Assembly: GCA_910595825.1 (NCBI GenBank)
Contig: OU343161.1
Span: forward strand, 202,323,220 to 202,387,219
Length of the DNA stretch: 64,000 nt
Reading direction: 5' to 3'
From: Philhelius pedissequus
Lineage: Eukaryota; Arthropoda; Insecta; Diptera; Syrphidae
Each line of letters starts with the position of its first letter. The stretch's first letter is position 1. This document shows, one piece after another, positions 1-9,562 of this stretch. Below the pieces are notes generated by a model. That model ran no database searches, was not told the origin of the DNA, and saw nothing but the letters and a program-made list of their open reading frames with translations. The position numbers and the translations under genes are program-made.

Positions 1-749
1 AGGCTAACCCCTTGCCGAAAAAAATTACATTTTCAACAATGTTTCCCAAACCCATCGATAGATACATCAAAAGAAAGGTATGTTCATTACCTATCCACAG
101 CTGAAGACAAAAAATATCTGTGGCATATGGTTCTTGAGATATTTCAATTCAAAGTTATTCGCATGATTTTCCACCCAACTGCATTTGACTTGTTTTGGAT
201 GGCGATATCTCTGCAACCAAGCCCCGCAAAAATCTGCGGCTGCCAGTCCTCGAAAGGGATTTCACAGACCTTTCCACTGGTGTACAACTTGTTGTACAAT
301 TCACGACTTTACTTTTTTCAACATTTTAGAAAAAAATCAAGGCTAACCCCTTGCCAAAAAAAATTACATTTTCAACTATGTTTCCCAAACCTATCGATAG
401 ATACATCAAAAGAAAGGTCTGTTCATAACCTATCCACAGCTGAAGACAAAAAGTATCTGTGGCGTCTGGTTCTTGAGATATTTCAATTCAAAGTTATTCG
501 CATGATTTTCCACCCAACTGCATTTGACTTGTTTTGGATGGCGATATCACTGCAACCAAGCCCCGCAAAAATCTGCGGCTGCCAGTCCTCGAAAGGGATT
601 TCACAGACCTTTCCACTGGTGTACAACTTGTTGTACAATTCACGACTTTACTTTTTTTCAACATTTTAGAAAAAAATCAAGGCTAACCCCTTGCCGAAAA
701 AAATTACATTTTCAACAATGTTTCCCAAACCCATCGATAGATACATCAA

Positions 750-2790
750 AAGAAAGGTCTGTTCATTACCTATCCATAGCTGAAGACAAAAAGTATCTGT
801 GGCATCTGGTTCTTGAGATATTTCAATTCAAAGTTATTCGCATGATTTTCCACCCAACTGCATTTGACTTGTTTTGGATGGCGATATCTCTGCAACCAAG
901 CCCCGCAAAAATCTGCGGCTGCCAGTCCTCCAAAGGGATTTCACAGACCTTTCCACTGGTGTACAACTTGTTGTACAATTCACGACTTTACTTTTTTTTC
1001 AACATTTTAGAAAAAAATCAAGGCTAACCCCTTGCCGAAAAAAATTACATTTTCAACAATGTTTCCCAAACCCATCGGTAGATACATCAAAAGAAAAGTA
1101 TGTTCATTACCTATCCACAGCTGAAGACAAAAAGTATCTGTGGCATCTGTTTCTTGAGATATTTCAATTCAAAGTTATTCGCATGATTTTCAACCCAACT
1201 GCATTTGACTTGTTTTGGATGGTGATATCTCTGCAACCAAGCCCCACAAAAATCTGCGGCTGCCAGTCCTCGAAAGGGATTTCACAGACCTTTCCACTGG
1301 TGTACAACTTGTTGTACAATTCACGACTTTACTTTTTTTCAACATTTTAGAAAAAAATCAAGACTAACCCCTTGCCGAAAAAAATTACATTTTCAACAAT
1401 GTTTCCCAAACCCATCGATAGATACATCAAAAGAAAGGTCTGTTCATTACCTATCCACAGCTGAAGACAAAAAGTATCTGTGGCATCTGGTTCTTGAGAT
1501 ATTTCAATTCAAAGTTATTCGCATGATTTTCCACCCAACTGCATTTGACTTGTTTTGGATGGTGATATCTCTGCAACCAAGCTCCGCAAAAATCTGCGGC
1601 TGCCAGTCCTCGAAAGGGATTTCACAGACCTTTCCACTGGTTTACAACTTGTTGTACAATTCACGACTTTACTTTTTTCAACATTTTAGAAAAAAATCAA
1701 GGCTAACCTCTTGCCGAAAAAAATTACATTTTCAACAATGTTTCCCAAACCCATCGATAGATACATCAAAAGAAAGGTCTGTTCATTACCTATCCATAGC
1801 TGAAGACAAAAAGTATCTGTGGCATCTGGTTCTTGAGATATTTCAATTCAAAGTTATTCGCATGATTTTCCACCCAACTGCATTTGACTTGTTTTGGATG
1901 GCGATATCTCTGCAACCAAGCCCCGCAAAAATCTGCGGCTGCCAGTCCTCCAAAGGGATTTCACAGACCTTTCCACTGGTGTACAACTTGTTGTACAATT
2001 CACGACTTTACTTTTTTTCAACATTTTAGAAAAAAATCAAGGCTAACCCCTTGCCGAAAAAAATTACATTTTCAACAATGTTTCCCAAACCCATCGGTAG
2101 ATACATCAAAAGAAAAGTATGTTCATTACCTATCCACAGCTGAAGACAAAAAGTATCTGTGGCATCTGTTTCTTGAGATATTTCAATTCAAAGTTATTCG
2201 CATGATTTTCAACCCAACTGCATTTGACTTGTTTTGGATGGTGATATCTCTGCAACCAAGCCCCACAAAAATCTGCGGCTGCCAGTCCTCGAAAGGGATT
2301 TCACAGACCTTTCCACTGGTGTACAACTTGTTGTACAATTCACGACTTTACTTTTTTTCAACATTTTAGAAAAAAATCAAGACTAACCCCTTGCCGAAAA
2401 AAATTACATTTTCAACAATGTTTCCCAAACCCATCGATAGATACATCAAAAGAAAGGTCTGTTCATTACCTATCCACAGCTGAAGACAAAAAGTATCTGT
2501 GGCATCTGGTTCTTGAGATATTTCAATTCAAAGTTATTCGCATGATTTTCCACCCAACTGCATTTGACTTGTTTTGGATGGTGATATCTCTGCAACCAAG
2601 CTCCGCAAAAATCTGCGGCTGCCAGTCCTCGAAAGGGATTTCACAGACCTTTCCACTGGTTTACAACTTGTTGTACAATTCACGACTTTACTTTTTTCAA
2701 CATTTTAGAAAAAAATCAAGGCTAACCTCTTGCCGAAAAAAATTACATTTTCAACAATGTTTCCCAAGCTCATCGGTAGATACATCAAAA
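750..2790 (+). repeat. Trimeric higher-order repeat (~1,019 bp) in left array
   Basis: Three-monomer blocks recur with a period of about 1,019-1,020 bp. Private variants mark this: TCCATAGCTG at about 773 and 1793, and GGCATCTGTTTCTTG at about 1143 and 2162, while the monomers between lack them. Boundaries are approximate. A related duplication of 841 bp, containing the shortened monomer, links 2921 (CGATATCGCTG) with 3762. Confidence 0.75.
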
Positions 2791-5700
2791 GAAAGGTATG
2801 TTCATTACCTATCCACAGCTGAAGACAAAAAGTATCTGTGGCGTCTGGTTCTTGAGATATTTCAATTCAAAGTTATTCGCATGATTTTCCACCCAACTGC
2901 ATTTGACTTGTTTTGGATGGCGATATCGCTGCAACCAAGCCCCGCAAAAATCTGCGGCTGCCAGTCCTCGAAAGGGATTTCACAGACCTTTCCACTGGTG
3001 TACAACTTGTTGTACAATTCACGACTTTACTTTTTTTCAACATTTTAGAAAAAATTCAAGGCTAACTCCTTGCCGAAAAAAATTACATTTTCAACAATGT
3101 TTCCCAAACCCATCGATAGATACATCAAAAGAAAGGTCTGTTCATTACCTATCCACAGCTGAAGACAAAAAGTATCTGTGGCATCTGGTTCTTGAGATAT
3201 TTCAATTCAAAGTTATTCGCATGATCTTCCACCCAACTGCATTTGACTTGTTTTGGATGGCGATATCTCTGCAACCAAGCAACGCAAAAATCTGCGGCTG
3301 CCAGTCCTCGAAAAGGATTTCACAGACCTTTCCACTGGTGTACAACTTGTTGTGCAATTCACGACTTTACTTTTTTTCAACATTTTAGAAAAAAATCAAG
3401 GCTAACCCCTTGCCGAAAAAAATTACATTTTCAACAATGTTTCCCAAACCCATCGGTAGATACATCAAAAGAAAAGGGATTTCACAGACCTTTCCACTGG
3501 TTTACAACTTGTTGTACAATTCACGACTTTACTTTTTTCAACATTTTAGAAAAAAATCAAGGCTAACCTCTTGCCGAAAAAAATTACATTTTCAACAATG
3601 TTTCCCAAACTCATCGGTAGATACATCAAAAGAAAGGTATGTTCATTACCTATCCACAGCTGAAGACAAAAAGTATCTGTGGCGTCTGGTTCTTGAGATA
3701 TTTCAATTCAAAGTTATTCGCATGATTTTCCACCCAACTGCATTTGACTTGTTTTGGATGGCGATATCGCTGCAACCAAGCCCCGCAAAAATCTGCGGCT
3801 GCCAGTCCTCGAAAGGGATTTCACAGACCTTTCCACTGGTGTACAACTTGTTGTACAATTCACGACTTTACTTTTTTTCAACATTTTAGAAAAAATTCAA
3901 GGCTAACCCCTTGCCGAAAAAAATTACATTTTCAACAATGTTTCCCAAACCCATCGATAGATACATCAAAAGAAAGGTCTGTTCATTACCTATCCACAGC
4001 TGAAGACAAAAAGTATCTGTGGCATCTGGTTCTTGAGATATTTCAATTCAAAGTTATTCGCATGATCTTCCACCCAACTGCATTTGACTTGTTTTGGATG
4101 GCGATATCTCTGCAACCAAGCAACGCAAAAATCTGCGGCTGCCAGTCCTCGAAAAGGATTTCACAGACCTTTCCACAGGTGTACAACTTGTTGTACAATT
4201 CACGACTTTACTTTTTTTCAACATTTTAGAAAAAAATCAAGGCTAACCTCTTGCCGAAAAAAATTACATTTTCAACAATGTTTCCCAAACTCATCGGTAG
4301 ATACATCAAAAGAAAGGTATGTTCATTACCTATCCACAGCTGAAGACAAAAAGTATCTGTGGCATCTGGTTCTTGAGATATTTCAATTCAAAGTTATTCG
4401 CATGATTTTCCAACCAACTGCATTTGACTTGTTTTGGATGGTGATATCTCTGCTACCAAGCCCCGCAAAAATCTGCGGCTGCCAGTCCTCGAAAGGGATT
4501 TCACAGACCTTTCCACTGGTGTACAACTTGTTGTACAATTCACGACTTTACTTTTTTCAACATTTTAGAAAAAAATCAAGGCTAACCTCTTGCCGAAAAA
4601 AATTACATTTTCAACAATATTTTCCAAACTCATCGGTAGATACATCAAAAGAAAGGTATGTTCATTACCTATCCACACCTGAAGACAAAAAGTATCTGTG
4701 GCATCTGGTTCTTGAGATATTTCAATTCAAAGTTATTCGCATGATTTTCCACCCAACTGCATTTGACTTGTTTTGGATGGCGATATCTCTGCAAGCAAGC
4801 CCCGCAAAAATCTGCGACTGCCAGTCCTCGAAAGGGATTTCACAGACCTTTCCACTGGTGTACAACTTGTTGTACAATTCACGACTTTACTTTTTTTCAA
4901 CATTTTAGAAAAAAATCAAGGCTAACCCCTTGCCGAAAAAAATTACATTTTCAACAATGTTTCCCAAACCCATCGATAGATACATCAAAAGAAAGGTCTG
5001 TTCATTACCTATCCACAGCTGAAGACAAAAAGTATCTGTGGCATCTGGTTCTTGAGATATTTCAATTCAAAGTTATTCGCATGATTTTCCACCCAACTGC
5101 ATTTGACTTGTTTTGGATGGTGATATCTCTGCAACCAAGCTCCGCAAAAATCTGCGGCTGCCAGTCCTCGAAAGGGATTTCACAGACCTTTCCACTGGTT
5201 TACAACTTGTTGTACAATTCACGACTTTACTTTTTTTCAACATTTTAGAAAAAAATCAAGGCTAACCCCTTGCCGAAAAAAATTACATTATCAACAATGT
5301 TTCCCAAACCCATTGATAGATCAAAAGAAAGGTCTGTTCATTACCTATCCACAGCTGAAGACAAAAAGTATCTGTGGCATTTGGTTCTTGAGATATTTCA
5401 ATTCAAAGTTATTCGCATGATCTTCCACCCAACTGCATTTGACTTGTTTTGGATGGCGATATCTCTGCAACCAAGCCCCGCAAAAATCTGCGGCTGCCAG
5501 TCCTCGAAAAGGATTTCACTGACCTTTCCACTGGTGTACAACTTGTTGTACAATTCACGACTTTACTTTTTTTCAACATTTTAGAAAAAAATCAAGGCTA
5601 ACCCCTTGCCGAAAAAAATTACATTTTCAACAATGTTTCCCAAACCCATCGGTAGATACATCAAAAGAAAAGTATGTTCATTACCTATCCACAGCTGAAG

Positions 5701-6199
5701 ACAAAAAGTATCTGTGGCATCTGGTTCTTGAGATATTTCAATTCAAAGTTATTCGCATGATTTTCAACCCAACTGCATTTGACTTGTTTTGGATGGTGAT
5801 ATCTCTGCAACCAAGCCCCGCAAAAATCTGCGGCTGCCAGTCCTCGAAAGGGATTTCACAGACCTTTCCACTGGTGTACAACTTGTTGTACAATTCACGA
5901 CTTTACTTTTTTCAACATTTTAGAAAAAAATCAAGGCTAACCTCTTGCCGAAAAAAATTACATTTTCAACAATGTTTCCCAAACTCATCGGTAGATACAT
6001 CAAAAGAAAGGTATGTTCATTACCTATCCACAGCTGAAGACAAAAATTATCTGTGGCATCTGGTTCTTGAGATATTTCAATTCAAAGTTATTCGCATGAT
6101 TTTCCAACCAACTGCATTTGACTTGTTTTGGATGGTGATATCTCTGCTACCAAGCCCCGCAAAAATCTGCGGCTGCCAGTCCTCGAAAGGAATTTCGCA

Positions 6200-6205
6200 G
6201 ACCTT
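6200..6205 (+). other. Left target-site duplication GACCTT
   Basis: GACCTT directly precedes the first base of the element and is repeated exactly at 17227-17232 directly after its last base. In uninterrupted monomers the same place reads GACCTTTCC once. Six-bp duplications are the usual footprint of Maverick/Polinton integration. Confidence 0.95.
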
Positions 6206-6482
6206 AGTAGTATAGATTGGTAGGTTCTGGCGTTCGTAAAGTGGTGCAAACACCACCCTATGGATTGGTAGGTTCTGGCGTTCGTAAAGTGGTGCAAAAC
6301 ACCAACCTTCTTGTGGTTTTGATTTGATTGACAGTTGGATGTTCCAATTGTGGTTAGGGTGTTCTAATTGTGGTTACGATGTTCGGATTGTGATTATGAT
6401 GTTCCAATTGTGGTTTAGTTGTTTATAGTTTTATTTTTATATTATGTTTGATGAATGATCTATTTTTAGGATTTATTTTGCT
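6206..6482 (+). repeat. Left terminal inverted repeat
   Basis: The segment matches the reverse complement of about 16938-17226, with a few substitutions and copy-number differences. It contains two direct copies of a 48-bp unit (GATTGGTAGGTTCTGGCGTT at 6215 and 6263). These are followed by four degenerate copies of a roughly 19-bp unit with core GTTCCAATTGTGGTTA at about 6340-6417, and then a T-rich tail. Similarity fades near 6482. Subterminal tandem units of this kind are common in Maverick ends and may bind transposition or replication proteins. Confidence 0.93.
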
Positions 6483-6502
6483 GTGATGTGCACACTTATA
6501 AT

Positions 6503-6538
6503 TATATAAATAGAGTTGGTATCATGAATTAATCATTA
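6503..6538 (+). promoter_or_regulatory. Candidate TATA/initiator promoter
   Basis: TATATAAATAG at 6503-6513 is followed about 30 bp later by TCATTA (6533-6538), which fits the arthropod initiator. The first ATG (6549) is about 14 bases downstream. This would drive the rightward genes at 6549-8321. The call rests on motif and spacing only. Confidence 0.5.
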
Positions 6539-6548
6539 TTTGTCGGAA

Positions 6549-6659
6549 ATGTATTGGATACATCTGATCAAGACGTGTAATAAAAATTGCAATTGTCACT
6601 CTTCGTCTTCTAAGAGGTGTACTTGCTGCATACATGTTTATAGAAGAATTTGTGTGTAA
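6549..6659 (+). CDS. Short Cys-rich ORF, 36 aa, duplicate N-terminus of next gene
   Basis: The first ATG after the candidate promoter opens a 36-codon frame rich in cysteine and serine, ended by TAA at 6657-6659. It is in the same frame as the next ORF, separated by one codon. Its start, MYWIHLIK, closely matches MFWIQTIK of the following ORF, and both continue with a C-x-C...SS pattern, so it looks like a 114-bp tandem duplication of the N-terminal coding segment. It may be an upstream ORF, the stump of an inactivated first copy, or part of a spliced transcript (GTAAGG at 6656 is a possible donor). No function is recognised. Confidence 0.35.
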   Translation: MYWIHLIKTCNKNCNCHSSSSKRCTCCIHVYRRICV

Positions 6660-6662
6660 GGG

Positions 6663-7109
6663 ATGTTTTGGATTCAAACTATAAAATCGGGTGATCGATA
6701 TTGCACTTGCCTCTCATCGTGGAAATATTTTAAAATTGTAAGAGTAGATATAATTTATAGTAATTTATCAGTTTATCTAACACCGGAGGATGGGAATAAA
6801 TGTTTATTGTTGAATATGTGTAGAGGAGATTCACTATCTGGAAGTTTATCATCAATATTATATCAATTTAATATTAATGAGCATCTTAAAATTGAAGTAG
6901 TCGGTGGTACAATAACATTAATAGGAGTCACAACTGATGGTTTTCATCCCCTGAGAACAACAAATCGTTTTAATGAACATTGTGTATTTAATGATTTTGA
7001 TACTAAGCTAAGTGATATTGATGAAGAAGACATAAAATTGTTGGATCAACTTATTATTGCTGAAACTGATAATAGAAAGGATGGTGGACATAAATTTCGA
7101 TCAGCTTAG
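6663..7109 (+). CDS. Uncharacterised protein, 148 aa
   Basis: This is the first sizeable gene inside the left inverted repeat. It starts MFWIQTIKSGDRYCTC and contains further scattered cysteines. There is no signal peptide, membrane segment or family motif that I recognise. Its N-terminal 20 residues resemble the short ORF directly upstream (in frame, split off by one stop). The 3' end overlaps the start of the next ORF, in another frame, by about 29 bp (ATG at 7081), a compact arrangement typical of viral genes. Terminal genes in Maverick elements are often lineage-specific, so absence of a recognisable family is not surprising. Whether this ATG or an upstream exon is the true start is open. 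Confidence 0.5.
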   Translation: MFWIQTIKSGDRYCTCLSSWKYFKIVRVDIIYSNLSVYLTPEDGNKCLLLNMCRGDSLSGSLSSILYQFNINEHLKIEVVGGTITLIGVTTDGFHPLRTTNRFNEHCVFNDFDTKLSDIDEEDIKLLDQLIIAETDNRKDGGHKFRSA

Positions 7110-7383
7110 GAAGCAAATTTCTAACTTTTTAATAGGCAACAAGGACATTTTGTTGGATGAGCATTATGAGGATATTAAACATTGCTATATAAAATTATGT
7201 GAATACACTCATGCTTCTCTTATTACTTCTAAATATGGATACCATTATTCAACATGCAGCTGGTCATCAGATACATGTCAAGACGGACCCGATACTTGTG
7301 GTTGTTATATGATGGAGAGTATAGTAATACGTGCAAAGAAAATAATGTCATTATATAATAACAGAATAAATAAAAAGATTTAA
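7081..7383 (+). CDS. Uncharacterised small protein, 100 aa
   Basis: The frame opens at 7057, but the ATG at 7081 (MVDINFDQLRKQ) looks the better start because the preceding codons lie fully inside the upstream gene. The protein is predicted to be mostly helical in its first half. It has a cysteine cluster near the C-terminus (CSWSSDTCQDGPDTCGC) that could bind metal or form disulfides, and then a basic tail. It has no signal peptide. It overlaps the 148-aa gene and ends 78 bp before the secreted-protein gene. I do not recognise its family. Confidence 0.5.
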   Translation: MVDINFDQLRKQISNFLIGNKDILLDEHYEDIKHCYIKLCEYTHASLITSKYGYHYSTCSWSSDTCQDGPDTCGCYMMESIVIRAKKIMSLYNNRINKKI

Positions 7384-7461
7384 TTTAAAGAATTTTAATT
7401 TAGTATTAATTTGACTTTTCTCTGGTAAGGTGTGTTCATCTCTTCCGAATAATCAAACAAA

Positions 7462-8052
7462 ATGTATAAATATTCCTTGCTGATAGTTTGCTTTTCATTG
7501 GGTTTATTACAAGCTATCCCAATACCACTAAATATTACAGCTAATGCTGAGAATAAAGGAAATTTGGAATTCTCTTTGCTGCTACCTAGCAATGATACTT
7601 TAAAAATTGATTTGTCCTTTCAATTAATGAAGATCAATGAGATCATTCATCAACAAAATGATAATAATAAAACAACAACAACTACAACAACAACAGAAAA
7701 GTCCCAAGTAAAATATTTTACTGTCAAAGAGGCTATAGAGGCATTCAGGCAAGATTTGTTGAGAAAAGAGAAGGATATACAAGGAATAATTGAAAGTGAA
7801 AATATTTTTTACAGACATTTTAAGTTAGAATATGATCAATTAGATCTGACAATTCGTTGTTCATACGATAGTAATTATAAGAAACGTACTTTGGTAATAG
7901 CTTGTTATGAATATCGTGAATATTCCACCGAAAGAATTATGAGTAATGGTGAAATTGAATTATTTACAACACAAGACACAGAGTTCCGATCTGATGTTGA
8001 ACTGATCGATGTTAAAAAGTATAAACAGATATATGATATGACAATTTCGTAG
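7462..8052 (+). CDS. Predicted secreted protein, 196 aa, unknown function
   Basis: It begins with a clear signal peptide: a short basic start, the hydrophobic core LLIVCFSLGLLQA, and a likely cleavage after LQA (about residue 18). After a region rich in Asn and hydroxyl residues comes an eight-Thr run (about 70-77) encoded by ACA/ACT triplets, which is a small coding microsatellite. The C-terminal half is charged, with a few cysteines and no second membrane segment, so secretion or luminal location is more likely than membrane anchoring. I do not recognise the family. Within a Maverick element such a product could be a captured host gene or an accessory virion or host-interaction factor; both are guesses. 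Confidence 0.6.
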   Translation: MYKYSLLIVCFSLGLLQAIPIPLNITANAENKGNLEFSLLLPSNDTLKIDLSFQLMKINEIIHQQNDNNKTTTTTTTTEKSQVKYFTVKEAIEAFRQDLLRKEKDIQGIIESENIFYRHFKLEYDQLDLTIRCSYDSNYKKRTLVIACYEYREYSTERIMSNGEIELFTTQDTEFRSDVELIDVKKYKQIYDMTIS

Positions 8053-8153
8053 ATTGTGAAATCATTTATAAGAAAGTTGAGATAAAAATGCGAACGAAAA
8101 ACTGAACTTGCTGGGATCACTTTTAGTTTGATCACAGCATCCAATCGAGAAGG

Positions 8154-8253
8154 ATGGATAAAGATAAGGTTGGAATGAAAGATACAACACTTAAGAAGCT
8201 GCAGTATCTTGTAATAAGGAACCCTTTTAAAACATACATGGACAATAAAAAAG

Positions 8254-8284
<31 letters not shown>

Positions 8285-8321
8285 TAATTGTACATCAAAA
8301 TATACTTATAAAAAAATGTAA
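8154..8321 (+). CDS. Possible small Ser-rich protein, 55 aa
   Basis: A 55-codon ATG frame (MDKDKVGMKDTTLKKLQ...) is basic in its first half, then has ten serines in a row encoded by a TCA microsatellite, and ends KKM just before TAA. The stop codon overlaps an AATAAA polyadenylation signal at 8320-8325. It lies between the secreted-protein gene and the convergent protease gene. Length and low complexity make coding status uncertain; it may only be the 3' untranslated region of the upstream gene. Confidence 0.3.
8256..8285 (+). repeat. TCA trinucleotide microsatellite
   Basis: Nine uninterrupted TCA units followed by TCT. If the surrounding small ORF is translated, they encode ten serines. 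Confidence 0.9.
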
Positions 8322-8386
8322 TAAAGAAAACGGGTTTATTTTTGAAAAAAAAAAAAAAAAAATTAAATTTTGTTTTTTGTTTTATT
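8320..8386. terminator. Convergent polyadenylation region
   Basis: AATAAA on the plus strand at 8320-8325 follows the rightward genes, with an 18-A tract starting 20 bases later (about 8345-8362). On the minus strand AATAAA reads at 8386-8381, overlapping the protease stop codon, and a second copy reads at 8340-8335. The position between convergent genes supports a shared 3'-end region. The long A tract could also be a slippage product. Confidence 0.6.
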
Positions 8387-8729
8387 TATAAAGAAATTTC
8401 AGACACAAGTGACCGCAGTTAAAAGAATTATAATTTTGCTGTTGGTTATAGTTGTATTTTATGTTGTTTCCTAGATATTTCACAATTTCTTGGGGTGGTT
8501 GAAGGTTTCCAAAGCTATCAAAATACTCTTTATCGTTTTTGTTTTTTTTGTATGCTACCCAGTGTGTTCCAGAACCGAAAGAAGAATCCAGATTAACGAT
8601 GCCACATTCAATTGGATAAGGTTGCCTTGGTAAAGTATCGCGCATAAAAACACCTCTAAAATGTGGTAGATATTTTGTATATCTGAGCAAATCGATGTCT
8701 GTAAGCGCTCGCCTGGGTAGGTTCTTCAA
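8382..8729 (-). CDS. Adenain-like cysteine protease (maturation protease)
   Basis: The family cleaves virion precursor proteins during particle maturation. The expected catalytic layout is visible, counting from the TTG at 8729: His56 in GTHWVAY, acidic Asp71 in YFDSFG, Gln98, and Cys105 in NCGHLC. Gln98-Cys105 spacing equals that of adenovirus adenain (Gln115-Cys122). The N-terminal LTDIDLLRY...FRGVFMRD segment is typical of Maverick proteases. The frame has no ATG upstream of this conserved segment: it is open from 8825 but starts inside the PLA2 gene, in its -1 frame. Translation is therefore best explained by frameshifting from the PLA2 gene (see 8732-8738), or else by splicing or a lost start. 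At 115 aa it is shorter than adenain (about 200 aa), as in other Mavericks. Confidence 0.9.
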   Translation of the reverse strand: MKNLPRRALTDIDLLRYTKYLPHFRGVFMRDTLPRQPYPIECGIVNLDSSFGSGTHWVAYKKNKNDKEYFDSFGNLQPPQEIVKYLGNNIKYNYNQQQNYNSFNCGHLCLKFLYK

Positions 8730-9562
8730 TAGTTTTTTGGTTGTGAATGATAAAATAATCCGTATCCCTTCCTGTACGGTTTCAGATATAGACCTTTTCC
8801 CATTGCTATGGCTTCCATAGTTTTATTATGACGATTTGCTTCTTCGAATTGCTTTCGAGCAGATTTTGCTTCATTTATAGCTTTAACGATAGCTGATCCA
8901 CCAGATGCTAGACCTCCAATTGCTCCGAGGGCTGTTAGTATAGGAACTAGAGGTAAAAATCCACCAACTTTAGGAAGCGGTATTATGCGTGGAATTTGAA
9001 TCGTTGATTTTTTTCTTTTAAATGAATTATCTATAACTTTCCTAGCAATCTGTATTGCGCTCTCAATATCGTTCGGTTTTTCTTGTATCAAAATTTTTTT
9101 TGCATTTTTTACAGCCATCTTGAAAAGTTTATTTCCAGTATTGCATTTTTTCTTTCTTATCGATTTCATGTTCGTTTTGTTTAACTTGTTACCCATACCG
9201 AATTTTACTTTAGTATTCATAGCGTTTGTCACTAACCAAGCGTTTGCACGTTCAGCAAAATTATTGTCTTTGGATTTTACTATTGTCCACGCCTTGTTGC
9301 TTAATATTTGGTCTGCTGCGTGTCGTTTATTTATGTCTTTTGATTGAGAATAAGCAATATCATGTTCTCTGCAGGCAGCGTCCAAGAAATTTATTCCTTT
9401 TTCCCCTCTAGCTAAACGTTCTTTAAGTTTAGTGCCGGGTCCACAAAACTGATAGCCTGGTAGGTGAAGTTCAACAGGTAAGGAGTTAATAACTTTATCT
9501 ATTAGTCCTCTTCCAACTGTGTTTCGATTGATACTGGAGGGCTTTTTATAAAAAACTACCAT
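8726..9562 (-). CDS. PLA2-domain virion protein with pX/pVI-like hydrophobic segment, 278 aa
   Basis: Residues about 34-90 form a secreted-type phospholipase A2 core like that of parvovirus VP1: calcium loop PGYQFCGPGTKL (35-46), active site DAACREHDIAY with His67-Asp68 (61-71), and a downstream HAADQ with Asp84. In parvoviruses this domain breaches the endosomal membrane during entry, and adintoviruses carry relatives. A basic linker (about 115-190) is followed by PKVGGFLPLVPILTALGAIG (197-216), a Gly-rich hydrophobic stretch resembling adenovirus pX/pVI peptides. The C-terminus has basic-aromatic KGLYLKPYRKGYGLF. The ATG at 9562 is the only good start. The gene shares a 96-bp divergent upstream region with the ATPase, and its 3' end overlaps the protease frame at a slippery site. 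Confidence 0.9.
   Translation of the reverse strand: MVVFYKKPSSINRNTVGRGLIDKVINSLPVELHLPGYQFCGPGTKLKERLARGEKGINFLDAACREHDIAYSQSKDINKRHAADQILSNKAWTIVKSKDNNFAERANAWLVTNAMNTKVKFGMGNKLNKTNMKSIRKKKCNTGNKLFKMAVKNAKKILIQEKPNDIESAIQIARKVIDNSFKRKKSTIQIPRIIPLPKVGGFLPLVPILTALGAIGGLASGGSAIVKAINEAKSARKQFEEANRHNKTMEAIAMGKGLYLKPYRKGYGLFYHSQPKNY
8732..8738 (-). promoter_or_regulatory. Putative -1 ribosomal frameshift site A_AAA_AAC
   Basis: On the minus strand the PLA2 gene reads CCA AAA AAC TAT TGA at its end. The heptamer A AAA AAC is in the exact phase required for tandem slippage, with the stop one codon later. A -1 shift enters CTA TTG and continues straight through the protease frame to 8382. The same heptamer works at the gag-pro junction of mouse mammary tumour virus. 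I could not see a strong downstream stem by eye, so the stimulatory element is unproven. Confidence 0.6.

Larger units (their letters stand above)
1..6205 (+). repeat. Left tandem satellite array, ~340-bp monomer
   Basis: About 18 head-to-tail copies of a 339-341 bp monomer, counted from the recurring segment AGGCTAACCCCTTGCC (near positions 1, 340, 680, 1021 and so on). Copies differ mainly by single substitutions and by 6 versus 7 or 8 T in the run before CAACATTTTAG. One copy near 3470 is shortened by about 180 bp, fused between GAAAAGG and GAAAGGGATTTC, as expected for recombination at short homology. The array ends in mid-monomer at 6205, where the mobile element starts. No gene is supported: open frames exist only because 339 is divisible by 3 and the monomer has few stops on this strand. 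Confidence 0.97.

Noticed and set aside
1..6205. Many open reading frames of 60-274 codons over the left satellite
   Set aside because: They are frames through the tandem monomer. Length 339 is 113 x 3, and 6 versus 7 T decides whether the frame continues, so openness follows from repeat structure. All three plus frames give overlapping products, with no promoter or known domain.
6088..6297. Minus-strand 69-codon frame across the left element boundary
   Set aside because: It spans satellite and inverted repeat, and its repeated peptide simply mirrors the 48-bp direct repeats.
8345..8362. Long A tract as the mark of a retroposed copy
   Set aside because: No target duplication or truncated transcript around it; it follows a polyadenylation signal between convergent genes and is more likely slippage.
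9120..9411. Plus-strand hydrophobic frames opposite the PLA2 gene
   Set aside because: Antisense shadows of a well-supported gene.
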